Below, in pieces: positions 50,844-59,284 of a stretch of DNA of 64,000 bases. The stretch is from Halogranum gelatinilyticum (GTDB lineage: Archaea > Halobacteriota > Halobacteria > Halobacteriales > Haloferacaceae). The stretch lies in NCBI RefSeq assembly GCF_900103715.1, contig NZ_FNHL01000005.1, positions 62,001 to 126,000 of the forward strand. Direction: 5' to 3'. Position 1 is the first letter of the stretch, and each line of letters starts with the position of its first letter. The notes under the pieces were generated by a model. It did not search any database and was not told where the DNA came from. It worked only from the letters and a program-made list of their open reading frames with translations. Position numbers and translations under genes: made by a program.

Positions 50844-50884
50844 TTAACCAACAGAGTGGGACCGATTCCAGCCTTGTTGGTTAA
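50844..50884. promoter_or_regulatory. Island inverted repeat, copy E (N23)
   Basis: TTAACCAAC at 50844-50852 and GTTGGTTAA at 50876-50884, perfect arms; cargo hairpin 11 follows 23 bp downstream. Confidence 0.75.
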
Positions 50885-50907
50885 TGCATCCCGCGGCGAT
50901 ATTTATT

Positions 50908-50927
50908 GCCCCTGAGAGCTGCGGGGC
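50908..50927 (+). promoter_or_regulatory. Cargo hairpin motif 11
   Basis: GCCCC (50908-50912), loop TGAGAGCTGC, GGGGC (50923-50927), behind ATATTTATT. It ends 25 bp before the GTG at 50953. Confidence 0.65.
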
Positions 50928-50952
50928 GGCGGTGCCTCGCAGGTGACTCCCT

Positions 50953-51645
50953 GTGTCCATTCACGACTTCTCCGGCGCAACCAGCGACAGCGCGACAAAC
51001 ACCTACGGCGACGCTCGACAGGCCGACTATGTGGCGTTTCTCCATCGCGTCCCATTCGCCATCGACGCGTTGAACCTCAGCTTCCTCACCGGCTTTCGAG
51101 AGGACTGCAGCTACCAACAACAGCAGTTCCTCAATCTCGACCTACCAGTCGGCATGCTCGACAATGACTTCAGAAATCCAGATCTCGACCGCTACACGGA
51201 ACGAGTCCTGGACCACGAACCCGACGTCGGCATCATCGGAGACGCCTACGATAGTGCAGAGGCTCAGTCGTACGTTCGGGCGGTGCGAGACCTCCAAGAG
51301 CGTGTTCCCGACACGGAGTTCGTCATCGTCCCGAAATGCAAAGCGGCACTCGAGGAGATACCAGATGGCATCGTCGTCGGCTACTCCCGTGGTTACGCGG
51401 ACATCTTAGCGCACGAGTTCTCAGACCCAGTCGATTGGCGAGGCCGTCGAGTCCATATCCTCGGAGGCAGTCCACCCAAGCAACTCACTGCCATCCACCA
51501 ACTGACGCAACCGACGCTGGCGGGCGACCCACCTGCCGACATCGTCGGCCTCGATTGGAACGGACTCCATCGCGGTGCGCAGTTCGGCGAGTTCTGGACG
51601 GATAGTGGATGGGACGACAGCGGTCGCGACGCTATAGCCATATGA
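50953..51645 (+). CDS. DUF6610-like protein, possibly TGT/DpdA-like
   Basis: A 230-residue protein starting at GTG 50953, 25 bp after hairpin 11. It has EFVIVPKCKAALEEIPDGIVVGYSRGYAD and RVHILGGSPPKQLTAIHQL followed by DIVGLDWNG, the order and motifs of TGT/DpdA-type barrels (a pocket loop VGYS, then HxLGGxPxxQ). DpdA inserts 7-deazaguanine derivatives into DNA. I recall haloarchaeal DUF6610 for this sequence type. The DpdA link is a suggestion only. The catalytic acids of TGT are not clearly visible, and the barrel is short. Confidence 0.55.
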   Translation: MSIHDFSGATSDSATNTYGDARQADYVAFLHRVPFAIDALNLSFLTGFREDCSYQQQQFLNLDLPVGMLDNDFRNPDLDRYTERVLDHEPDVGIIGDAYDSAEAQSYVRAVRDLQERVPDTEFVIVPKCKAALEEIPDGIVVGYSRGYADILAHEFSDPVDWRGRRVHILGGSPPKQLTAIHQLTQPTLAGDPPADIVGLDWNGLHRGAQFGEFWTDSGWDDSGRDAIAI

Positions 51646-51962
51646 CGGTTCGAGCAACGGTCCGGCACGGGCTTGGTCACGTCCGCTCGTTTTGGGAGAG
51701 TCAAGGCGTCTGGCCGGAGCGACCGACTGGGTGTAATAGCCAGACACAGTATCAACCTCCGACGCCAGCAGATCTTCACTCATCGGCCTGCGTCGAGTGT
51801 GAAGACGACGTCTGGACGGGGTCGCGTGGCCCACTCGTCGCGGAGTACGATACTGGGGACGCTTGTGGGTACTTCTGTTACGAGTGTCACTTCACGCACC
51901 GCACTCGGAACCATCTCGGGGAAGTCATGGGCGAAGCCAGTGTCTATATCCCGCCCGTGTAG
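51642..51962 (+). CDS. Zinc-binding protein coupled to DUF6610-like gene
   Basis: A 106-residue protein with CVEC and CYEC pairs (about residues 54-57 and 84-87) in a DUF-like context, HFTHRTRNHLGEVMGEASVYIPPV at the end. Its ATG overlaps the stop of the preceding gene (ATGA at 51642-51645). It likely works with the TGT-like protein, for example as a small zinc partner. Unknown family. Confidence 0.65.
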   Translation: MTVRATVRHGLGHVRSFWESQGVWPERPTGCNSQTQYQPPTPADLHSSACVECEDDVWTGSRGPLVAEYDTGDACGYFCYECHFTHRTRNHLGEVMGEASVYIPPV

Positions 51963-52136
51963 TACGATCTTGGGTTCCACGCCCGCTCAGGACGCGAGTT
52001 TCTCTAACCGCTAATCAAATGTACCAAGACCGATGTCCAGCCTCTGTTATTCGTAGTAGGGTTTTCGCTCAACCACATCTGCGAAGCCGACTGACTCGCT
52101 CACATCGGTGACCTCAACAGTTACAGAGAGTCAAGG

Positions 52137-53616
52137 AGAATGCCTGACCCTTTAGGGTCAGGATGAATCCGACCTACCCTACACAAACCACCGTTCGACT
52201 ACACGGCAGGATATTCCACGCTGCATAATCCACACACTCAAGTAACTATCACGACATAGGTTACGTATGGCGAAACAGGTCGTCACCCGCACCTACACTG
52301 CTTCCATACGGAATCAGCAACGGGTGTCCGACGACCTCGATTCGCTCGGGTTTTCAGCCTCAAAACTCTGGAACGTCGGACGATGGACGTGTGACCGTGT
52401 GTGGTCCGAGATCGGCTACATCCCCGGTCACAACGAACTCACCTCGTATTTGAAGTCACACGAACGCTACGATGACCTGCATTCTCAGTCAAGTCAGCGA
52501 GTCCTTCAAGAACTCGCTGAAGCGTTCAACGGCTGGTACGGCAAACGACGCAACGGAGACACGGGAGCGAACCCACCGAAGTACCGCAAACACGGTGACG
52601 ACCATCCACGGAGTACGGTGACGTTCAAAGCCGCAGGCTTCAAACTCGACACCAACCACGAGAGAGTCCGACTCAGCAAAGGCTCCAACCTGAAAGAATA
52701 CTGGTCGGACTTCATCCTCTGCAAGTACCAGACGCGCCCTGACGTTAATCTCTCCACTGTCGAGAACGTCCAACAAGTTCGGGCTGTCTGGACTGGTGAC
52801 GAGTGGGAACTGCACTTCGTCTGCAAGGTCGAAATAGAGGTCGCTGACGCACCCGGTGAGAAGACCGTGGGTGTTGATCTCGGCATCAACAACTTCGCCG
52901 CACTCGCCTACGAAACCGGTCACAGCGAACTATACCCGCTGAACTGCTTGAAGCAGGATGACTACTACTTCAGCAAGCGCATCGCTCAGTGTGACGATTC
53001 GGACTCCAACCAAGCGACACGGTTGAACCAGAAGAAGTCGGCTCGCCGTACCCACTACCTCCACACCCTGTCCAAGCACATCGTTGAACGGTGTGTTGAC
53101 GAAGGTGTTGGGACGATTGTGGTGGGTGACCTCTCGGGCACCCGTGAGGATGAGGAGAACGGCGAGTCGAAAAACTGGGGCAAGCACGGCAACCTTGACT
53201 TGCACTCGTGGGCGTTCGACCGCTTCACCTCGATGCTTGAATACAAGGCCGATATGGAAGGCATCACGGTCGCGCAGGTATCGGAGCGCGATACGTCGAA
53301 GTCGTGTTCATGCTGTGGTCAGAAGCGTGAGGTGAACCGTGTTGAACGCGGACTGTACGTCTGCGATTCGTGTGAGACGGTGGCGAACGCGGACGTGAAT
53401 GGCGCCGAGAACATTCGGCAGAAAGTATCTCCGAGTCTCGCCACGGATGGCGGTGATAGGAGTAACGGCTGGTTGGCACAGCCATCGAGGTTCTTGTTTG
53501 ACAAGGAAACTGGTGCGTTCGCACCTCAAGAACACGTAACATCGTAAACCACAATATCCCAACCCAGCGGCGCGGTGCCGTGGGATTCCCGCGTCTTCAG
53601 GCGCGGGAGGATGTCA
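52137..53616 (+). mobile_element. IS1341-type element (tnpB only) inserted at an ArdC-like gene
   Basis: Left hairpin CCTGACCCT-TT-AGGGTCAGG (52143-52162) and right hairpin TCCCGCG-N8-CGCGGGA (53587-53608) ending GGATGTCA fit IS200/IS605-group ends. It has tnpB and no tnpA, so it moves only with help. Ends are approximate. Sequence right after the end (from 53617) continues as the C-terminal part of an ArdC-like protein; the N-terminal part is not found left of the element, so a deletion came with or after insertion. Confidence 0.75.
52267..53547 (+). CDS. tnpB: TnpB-type RNA-guided nuclease-like protein, IS1341
   Basis: A 426-residue TnpB. RuvC-I is GVDLGINNFAAL (about residue 200), the zinc finger is CSCC...CDSC, RuvC-III is NADVNGAENI. 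The RuvC-II segment reads TIVVGDLSGTRED, with glycine where ED would normally follow the strand; the acid may have moved to TREDEE, or activity is lost. ATG at 52267 with the typical haloarchaeal start MAKQVVTRTY. A reRNA is expected to overlap the 3' end and run to about 53616 with the guide beyond it. Confidence 0.9.
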   Translation: MAKQVVTRTYTASIRNQQRVSDDLDSLGFSASKLWNVGRWTCDRVWSEIGYIPGHNELTSYLKSHERYDDLHSQSSQRVLQELAEAFNGWYGKRRNGDTGANPPKYRKHGDDHPRSTVTFKAAGFKLDTNHERVRLSKGSNLKEYWSDFILCKYQTRPDVNLSTVENVQQVRAVWTGDEWELHFVCKVEIEVADAPGEKTVGVDLGINNFAALAYETGHSELYPLNCLKQDDYYFSKRIAQCDDSDSNQATRLNQKKSARRTHYLHTLSKHIVERCVDEGVGTIVVGDLSGTREDEENGESKNWGKHGNLDLHSWAFDRFTSMLEYKADMEGITVAQVSERDTSKSCSCCGQKREVNRVERGLYVCDSCETVANADVNGAENIRQKVSPSLATDGGDRSNGWLAQPSRFLFDKETGAFAPQEHVTS

Positions 53617-54012
53617 ATGGCACTCGGAGACGAGTGGGAGATCGAGACGGCAGTAGTGGCTGAGGACGAATGGTCGCACGGTGAGGCGCGCGGTGTGTGT
53701 ATCTACTCCGGTGCTCGTCCACGGGTCGAGGTGAAAGACCGACCGAATGACGCCGACCTCGCGACGACGTTGGTTCACGAGTTGGCCCACGCTCGGCTAC
53801 ACAACGGGGTTCGTGAAGAGGATGAGCGTGCGAAGCGTGAGGTTGAGGCGGAAGCAGTTGCGTACGTTGTCGGTCGGCACTTCGGGTTGGATACGAGCGG
53901 CTCGGCGTTCTACCTCGCCGCGTGGGGTGACGAGGATGCAGAGACGTTGCAGGAGCGTCTCGGGCGGATCAGTTCGAATGCTCAGGAGATTATCCGGTCG
54001 CTTAGGGAGTGA
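53611..54012 (+). pseudogene. C-terminal fragment of ArdC-like antirestriction protein
   Basis: The frame from 53617 reads ALGDEWEIETAVVAEDEWSHGEARGVCIY, then TLVHELAHARLH (zincin HExxH, about residues 60-65 of this piece), REVEAEAVAYVVGRHFGLDTSGSAFYLAAW and LGRISSNAQEI, the typical end of haloarchaeal ArdC-like proteins. The N-terminal single-stranded DNA-binding half (about 170 residues) is missing upstream. The reading frame runs through the IS right end, so a short fusion protein is possible. ArdC proteins protect incoming conjugative DNA; this copy is probably broken. Confidence 0.75.
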
Positions 54013-54024
54013 GTTCTCGGCGAG

Positions 54025-54065
54025 TTAACCAACGTTTGTGAGTTAGGTCGCGGTTCGTTGGTTAG
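54025..54065. promoter_or_regulatory. Island inverted repeat, copy F (N23), orphan
   Basis: TTAACCAAC at 54025-54033 and GTTGGTTAG at 54057-54065 (one mismatch at the edge). No gene follows on this strand; the next coding sequence is the end of proA. Confidence 0.65.
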
Positions 54066-54073
54066 GTTTGTCA

Positions 54074-54094
54074 CCCCCAGAAGGTGCGCGGGGG
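54074..54094 (+). promoter_or_regulatory. Cargo hairpin motif 12, orphan at the island edge
   Basis: CCCCC (54074-54078), loop AGAAGGTGCGC, GGGGG (54090-54094), behind GGTTTGTCA. It starts 8 bp after copy F. The gene it should serve is gone, which places the island boundary right here. Confidence 0.6.
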
Positions 54095-54177
54095 TCACAA
54101 CCTAACGTAAGCTGATACGACGGTACGACCGACGTACTCAGCGGGCCGGAAGCAGCGGTTCGCTCGCCGGGCCTGAG

Positions 54178-55509
54178 CTACTGGTTCGACAGCGACCCCT
54201 GGTTCCAGGAGGCGTCGAAGTCCTCGTGCAGGAACGGTTTCGCGTCGGCACCCGCGTACGTTCCGACGACCTGTCCGTCGCCTTCGAGGAAGTATTGGTA
54301 GGTTGTGAGTCCCTCGAGGCCGACGGGACCGCGCGCGTGAATCTTCCCGGTGCTGATCCCCACTTCGGCCCCGAGCCCGTAGCGGAAGCCGTCGGCGAAC
54401 CGTGTCGAGGCGTTGTGGAACACGCTCGCCGAGTCGAGACTCCGCATGAACAATCCGGCGCGGGTGGAGTCGTCGGTGACGATCGAATCCGTATGCTTGG
54501 AGCCGTACGTCGTGATGTGGTCGGTCGCCTCTTCGAGCGATCCGACGATCTTGACGGCGATGACGAGATCACCGTACTCGGTCTCCCAGTCGGTCTCGCT
54601 GGCCGTCTCCATCGGTACGATCGCTCGCGACGCGTCGTCGCCTCGCATCTCGACGTCGGCGTCCTCGTACTGTGCGGCGATTTCCGGGAGGAACTCCTCG
54701 GCGACGCTTTCGTGGACCAGGAGCGTCTCGACCGCGTTACACACGGCGGGATACTGCACCTTCGCGTCGTACGCGATGTCGGTCGCCATCGGGATGTCCG
54801 CCTCGCTGTCGACGTAGACGTGGCAGACGCCCTCAGTGTGACCGAGCACCGGGATGCTCGTGTTATCCTGGATGTAGCTCACGAACTCCGAACTGCCTCG
54901 TGGCATGACGAGGTCGATGGAGTCGTCCATCCCGAGGACGGTGTCCACGTCCGCTCGCGCTTCGATGAGCTGTGCCCATCCGCTGGGGACGTCGGCCGTC
55001 GCCTCCTGGATCAGCTCGAAGAGGATCCGGTTCGAGTGACTCGCCTCGCTCCCGCCTTTCAGTATCACTGCGTTACCCGAGCGCAGGCAGAGCGACGCGA
55101 TCTGTACGAGTGCGTCGGGTCTGGATTCGAAGATCGTCCCGACGACACCGATGGGAACGGAACGCTTGTACAGTTCCAACCTTTCATCGAGCTTTCGGGC
55201 CTCTTGCGTCTTTCCGAGCGGGTCCTCCTGGGCGGCCACGCTCCGAACCATGTCCGTGATGCTGTCCAGTTTCGACGACGAGAGTTTCAGCCGGTCGACG
55301 AGTGCCTGACTGTACTCTCCCGCTTCGAGGAGTTCCTCCGCCTCGCGGACGTCTCTCTCGTTCGCTTCGAGTATCTCTTCGTGTCTCGCGTCAATCGTCT
55401 CCGCGATCGCGTGGAGTGCCTCGGAGCGTTCATCGTCCGACAGGCTCGCGATTCGGAGCGCGGCCGTCTGTGCCTCTTCGACTTTCGTTTCGGTCGTTTT
55501 CTCAGTCAT
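54178..55509 (-). CDS. proA: Gamma-glutamyl phosphate reductase
   Basis: A 443-residue enzyme of the aldehyde dehydrogenase superfamily that reduces glutamyl-5-phosphate to the semialdehyde in proline synthesis. Motifs: [12 protein letters not shown] (about residue 125), GSEASHSN, catalytic cysteine in [12 protein letters not shown] (about residue 253), [16 protein letters not shown] at the end. The ATG at 55509 overlaps the proB stop by 8 bp. Order on the strand is proC-proB-proA. GC-rich third positions mark it as core genome. Confidence 0.96.
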   Translation of the reverse strand: MTEKTTETKVEEAQTAALRIASLSDDERSEALHAIAETIDARHEEILEANERDVREAEELLEAGEYSQALVDRLKLSSSKLDSITDMVRSVAAQEDPLGKTQEARKLDERLELYKRSVPIGVVGTIFESRPDALVQIASLCLRSGNAVILKGGSEASHSNRILFELIQEATADVPSGWAQLIEARADVDTVLGMDDSIDLVMPRGSSEFVSYIQDNTSIPVLGHTEGVCHVYVDSEADIPMATDIAYDAKVQYPAVCNAVETLLVHESVAEEFLPEIAAQYEDADVEMRGDDASRAIVPMETASETDWETEYGDLVIAVKIVGSLEEATDHITTYGSKHTDSIVTDDSTRAGLFMRSLDSASVFHNASTRFADGFRYGLGAEVGISTGKIHARGPVGLEGLTTYQYFLEGDGQVVGTYAGADAKPFLHEDFDASWNQGSLSNQ

Positions 55510-56353
55510 CGTCGTCTCCGTTCGTCGGGATGAACAGCGTCCCGACCTGTTCGGCTGCACTGATCTTGTCTAACACGTCACTTTCGGTCGACTTCGCGAT
55601 GATTGCCGGAATGCCGTGTTCGCTCGCGGCACGCGCGCCAGCCACCTTCGTTCGGATGCCGCCGAACGCGTCTTTCGAACTCTCGTCGACCAGTTCCTGT
55701 ACTGCGGCGTAGTTGCTGCTGATGGTTTCGATACGCTCTGCCGACGGATCCTTCTTCGGGTTCCCGGTATAGACACCGCCGACGTCGGTGAGCGTGACCA
55801 ACAGGTCTGCACCGATGCCGATCGCCACCGACGACGACAGCATATCGTTGTCTCCGATCCGAAGCTCCTCGGTCGCGACGGCGTCGTTCTCGTTGATTAT
55901 CGGGACGATGTCCCACTCGAGAAGCGTCTCGACGGTGTTGGTGAAGTTGGTGAATCGGTCGGGGTCTTCGAGGTCGTTCTCCGTCAGGAGGATCTGAGCG
56001 ACGGTTTGGTCGAACTGCTCGAAGCGCTCGGTGTACCGCCGCATGAGCTGCGACTGTCCCACCGTCGAGAGCGCCTGAGACTGCTCGACCGTCTCGTCGG
56101 TGAGACCGATGAGGCCCTTCCCGGCACCGACCGCACCCGAGGAGACGAGCAACACCCGTTTGCCCTGTTGCCTGAGGTCCATCACGTCGTCGACGAGTTT
56201 GTTGACCTTCGAATCGTCGAGGTTGGACTGCTCGTCGGTCAGCGAGTTCGTCCCCGCTTTGACGACGACCAGGTCGGCCTCGGCCGCGAGCCGTCGAGTT
56301 TCGTGTACCGTGTCCGCCTCGGCGGTCCCGCTCATCTCAACCGTCTCACTCAT
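55502..56353 (-). CDS. proB: Glutamate 5-kinase (without PUA domain)
   Basis: A 283-residue kinase: VVKAGTNSL near the start, VSSGAVGAG (about residue 66), NENDAVAT (about 150), and [16 protein letters not shown] (about 180). It phosphorylates glutamate, the first step of proline synthesis. Bacterial proB often adds a PUA domain at about 270-370; this one ends before it. The ATG overlaps the proC stop by 8 bp (ATGAGTGA). Confidence 0.95.
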   Translation of the reverse strand: MSETVEMSGTAEADTVHETRRLAAEADLVVVKAGTNSLTDEQSNLDDSKVNKLVDDVMDLRQQGKRVLLVSSGAVGAGKGLIGLTDETVEQSQALSTVGQSQLMRRYTERFEQFDQTVAQILLTENDLEDPDRFTNFTNTVETLLEWDIVPIINENDAVATEELRIGDNDMLSSSVAIGIGADLLVTLTDVGGVYTGNPKKDPSAERIETISSNYAAVQELVDESSKDAFGGIRTKVAGARAASEHGIPAIIAKSTESDVLDKISAAEQVGTLFIPTNGDDDD

Positions 56354-57122
56354 CGCCGGTCCCCCGTGCCAGTTCCTCCGACCGCCGTTCTGCGGCGGCG
56401 ACCGCGTCCGAGACCGCCTCGTCGGCGGTGCTCTCCCGCAGCACTTCCATCCCTTCGATGGTCGTTCCTTTCGGCGAACAGACGTCGTCGATGAGTTCGT
56501 CAATCGACTTCTCGGAGGTGAGGACGGTTTCGGCCGCACCCTTGAACGTCTGTGCTGCGAGGATTTCAGCGTCGTCGGGATCCAACCCACCGGCGACACC
56601 CGCCTGTGTCATCGCGTTCAGGAGATAGAAGACGAACGCGGGCCCGCTCCCGTTGACCGCAGTCGAGATGTGCATCTGTGCCTCGTCTACCTCGACGAAG
56701 ACACCGGCGTCGCTGAGCAGTTCGACGACGTTGTCGGTGAGTTCCGCGCCGGCGACGGCGGCCGCCATGTCGCCAGTCGCGGCCGCGAGGTTCGGCATGA
56801 CCCGAACGACGCTGGCGTCCGTCCGCGCTTCGAGCGTCGTCGTCGAAACCCCCGCAGCGATGGAGACGAGCGTCTGGTCGTCCGAGAGATCAAGCTCCTC
56901 TACGATCGTAGCGGTGAGGTCGGGCTTGACGACGACGAACACGACTGGAGACTCCGCAGCGACCGCGAGCTCCGTCGTGGCCGTTTCGCAGTACGGCTCG
57001 ACCGCCGCGAGGGCCTCGCTGTCGACGTCACAAGCCGTTATCGTGTGTCTCCCGGTCCGTGAAAGCCCCTTCACGAGGGCACTCCCCATATTTCCACATC
57101 CGATGACGCTGACGTGTACCAT
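56346..57122 (-). CDS. proC: Pyrroline-5-carboxylate reductase
   Basis: A 258-residue enzyme. The Rossmann motif is [11 protein letters not shown] at the start; [14 protein letters not shown] (about 105) and [24 protein letters not shown] (about 160-185), plus [11 protein letters not shown] (about 220), are the family signatures. It makes proline from pyrroline-5-carboxylate with NAD(P)H. The ATG at 57122 starts the operon; the longer frame from 57299 has no signal. Confidence 0.95.
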   Translation of the reverse strand: MVHVSVIGCGNMGSALVKGLSRTGRHTITACDVDSEALAAVEPYCETATTELAVAAESPVVFVVVKPDLTATIVEELDLSDDQTLVSIAAGVSTTTLEARTDASVVRVMPNLAAATGDMAAAVAGAELTDNVVELLSDAGVFVEVDEAQMHISTAVNGSGPAFVFYLLNAMTQAGVAGGLDPDDAEILAAQTFKGAAETVLTSEKSIDELIDDVCSPKGTTIEGMEVLRESTADEAVSDAVAAAERRSEELARGTGDE

Positions 57123-57379
57123 TCTACTGCCCCTTGGGTGTCTGAGACACAAAGCCACTATGTTTTCGCTGAAAATCACCATCTCTTCGCTGACCGAGCG
57201 ACGGCCGCACCGCTTCGGGTCCGCCGCCGGTAGGTTGATGGCCTGGCTTTCCACGTACGAACGCCAGCTGTTCGCTGCACGGTCTTCCGGATCCCTCACA
57301 GCAGGTGTCGTCGCAATCTGCCTGACGCGAGCCGCTCAGGCTCACAAAGAGATATCACCCTCCGGGTGATGTGTCTGCT

Positions 57380-58420
57380 ATGCGTGATACCGGGGCGAAC
57401 GAATCACACCAGTCCGACGGTTCCGACAGAGTGGTCTCACTCGGGGACATACCACTTCACTCGACGAACCTCCTCTCGTTACTCGACGAAGACGGTGTCA
57501 TCCGGTATCAGAGCCCCTCGATCGCGCGACTGTGCGGCTTCGAGCAGGAAGATCTGGTGGACGTCCCGTGCACCGAGTGCTTCCATCCCGACGACCGTGA
57601 CGCGGTGTTCAGTGCGTTCGAGAACGTCGTCTCGAGTGACGAGTTCGTCGTCGAGGCGGTCGAATACCGCCATCTGAAGGCAGACGGGACGTATCTCTGG
57701 GTCGAATCCGTCGCGTCCTCGAATCCGACGTCGAACGGCTACTACGTGATCAACACGCGTGACATCTCCGAGCGAAAGCACCACCAGAAGGAACTGGAAC
57801 GTGCGAACGAACGGCTCCAGGAGTTCGCCAGCATCGTCTCGCACGACCTCCGAAACCCCCTCGCCGTCGCGCAGGGCTACCTCGAACTCGCCGAAGGTGA
57901 CGCGCCGACCGAACATCACACGAAGATCTCCAATGCACTCGACCGCATGGCGACGCTCATCGACAGCCTACTGATGAACGCGCGCGGCGAGACGCGGGGC
58001 GTCGAGATCGAACCGGTCGACGTCTCGCGTCTCGCCGAAACCTGCTGGCAGAACGTCGTGAGCAAGGACGCGACGCTGCACACCGACTTCGACCGCCCGC
58101 TCCACGCCGATCCGTTGCATCTCACGCAACTCCTCGAAAACCTGTTCAGGAACGCCATCGAACACGGATGCGACGACGTCGCCATCGCCCTCGGCGCGCT
58201 CGACGACGGCTTCTACGTCGAAGACGACGGCTCCGGCATCCCGAAGGCCGAGCGCGACCGCATCTTCGAACCCGGATACACGAGTTCCGTGAGCGGAACC
58301 GGTCTTGGTCTCTCTATCGTCCAGCAGGTCGTCGACAGCCACCAGTGGAACATACGGATCACCGAGAGTTCGAGCGGCGGTGCGCGCTTCGAGATCACCG
58401 ACGCCGAGTTCGCCCAGTGA
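57380..58420 (+). CDS. PAS-sensor histidine kinase
   Basis: A 346-residue protein without membrane helices: PAS domain (about 30-135: LLDEDGVIRYQSPSI, CFHPDDRD, EYRHLKADGTYLWVE), HisKA with IVSHDLRNPLAVA (His about 155), and HATPase with RNAIEHG (N-box), DDGSGIP and GTGLGLSIV (G-boxes). A soluble PAS kinase for an unknown signal; no response regulator is adjacent. ATG at 57380 chosen over GTG at 57371. Confidence 0.9.
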   Translation: MRDTGANESHQSDGSDRVVSLGDIPLHSTNLLSLLDEDGVIRYQSPSIARLCGFEQEDLVDVPCTECFHPDDRDAVFSAFENVVSSDEFVVEAVEYRHLKADGTYLWVESVASSNPTSNGYYVINTRDISERKHHQKELERANERLQEFASIVSHDLRNPLAVAQGYLELAEGDAPTEHHTKISNALDRMATLIDSLLMNARGETRGVEIEPVDVSRLAETCWQNVVSKDATLHTDFDRPLHADPLHLTQLLENLFRNAIEHGCDDVAIALGALDDGFYVEDDGSGIPKAERDRIFEPGYTSSVSGTGLGLSIVQQVVDSHQWNIRITESSSGGARFEITDAEFAQ

Positions 58421-58620
58421 GCCAGGCACGGGCGACTGCAACTCTCTCGTCTGCTTCGGGACTGTATCTCCGCGTCTCTGCGTCTCCGCGTTTCCGCGTC
58501 TCTCGGGAGACGACGTTTCCGCGGGACGGCGGCCCGTGGTTCCGCCCGTCGGTCGACCTGCGGGCCCGTAACCACCACAAGAGCTACCATCCACCACACT
58601 CTTGTCAACGGCGTATCGAG

Positions 58621-59055
58621 ATGTCCGACCAACCCCAACACTGCACCTGTTACGAGTGTGCTCACACCTACGGCTTTCTCGGTGCCGAGCCACATCCGGG
58701 AATCTGTCCAGCCTGTGGCTCCCGCGCGGTGTCCTTCTCGGGGCAGGTCGAACTCGTCGACCCGGAGGACGTCGACGGCGACGAGCGTGACGAGGTCGCG
58801 GATCTCGGACTCGTCAACGTCGTCCACGTCTGGGGCCGAGACGCCACCGACCGACCGTTGAGCTGGCACGTCGACCTCGTCGGTACCTGCCAACAGCCGA
58901 CGCTCCGCCACGTCCGCATCGGAGACCGGCGAGTGCTCCCGCGAGCGGAGTGCTGGTCGGACGACCTCGTTCCCGACGTCGTCCGTGACGCGGTTCGCGA
59001 GAGAACCGGCTCGGAGCTAGTGGTTCCGAAGGGTAAGGGAAGTCGAGACCGATAG
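58621..59055 (+). CDS. Zinc-ribbon protein of unknown function
   Basis: A 144-residue protein with CTCYEC (8-13) and CPAC (29-32) cysteine pairs. The remaining part includes VVHVWGRDATDRPLSWHVDLVG and ends in a basic tail KGKGSRDR. The ATG at 58621 follows the histidine kinase by 200 bp, and the gap has tandem CGTCTC-type repeats (about 58470-58503). It looks like a core genome gene of unknown role. Confidence 0.65.
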   Translation: MSDQPQHCTCYECAHTYGFLGAEPHPGICPACGSRAVSFSGQVELVDPEDVDGDERDEVADLGLVNVVHVWGRDATDRPLSWHVDLVGTCQQPTLRHVRIGDRRVLPRAECWSDDLVPDVVRDAVRERTGSELVVPKGKGSRDR

Positions 59056-59131
59056 TCTCGTGGCTACGCAGCGTTCGGATTAGCGACCCGCACGCTCGGG
59101 TCAGCTCTGTGGCGCGGCGGTCGGACGGTCG

Positions 59132-59284
59132 TCAGCGCGTGCTCCGTGCCGGTCGTATCTCGGCACCGCTCCGGACCATGTCGTCGCACCGAGGACAGAC
59201 GCGAGGCTCGTCGACGTTGGTCGGTGTGAACACACGAACGTACTGTTTCGTGACCGCGGACCCGCAGTTCTGACAGGAGGGCAT
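59132..59284 (-). CDS. Small zinc-finger protein, DUF7563-like
   Basis: A 50-residue protein starting MPSCQNCGS with CQNC (4-7) and CPRC (30-33), and an RVFTPTNVDEPRV middle, like the haloarchaeal DUF7563 micro-proteins. It is divergent from the lipoprotein gene at 59476. The longer frame to 59356 is not supported. Confidence 0.65.
   Translation of the reverse strand: MPSCQNCGSAVTKQYVRVFTPTNVDEPRVCPRCDDMVRSGAEIRPARSTR

Larger units (their letters stand above)
1..54110. mobile_element. Integrated conjugative-type genomic island (left end outside window)
   Basis: The stretch holds a VirB2/VirB6/VirB4/coupling-protein-like set, its own primase, OB-fold protein and TFB, several toxin-antitoxin-like pairs, two TnpB genes and many gene remnants, and its base composition is visibly less GC-rich than the flank to the right. 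Repeated promoter-like motifs (TTAACCAAC inverted repeats and C-rich hairpins) recur from 11.3 to 54.1 kb, and the last copies stop about 85 bp before the end of proA. The right boundary near 54.1 kb is inferred from this. No tRNA, integrase or attachment repeat is visible, so an integrative conjugative element is an inference and the left end is not in view. Confidence 0.55.

Noticed and set aside
11273-54065. TTAACCAAC repeats as a CRISPR array
   Set aside because: Copies are kilobases apart and lie singly before genes; there is no repeat-spacer array and no cas gene in the window.
54226-55533. A 435-codon plus-strand open frame
   Set aside because: It is antisense to proA and has no domain; proA is certain.
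58470-58503. CGTCTC-type short tandem repeat before the zinc-ribbon gene
   Set aside because: Imperfect and brief; likely simple sequence drift in GC-rich DNA.
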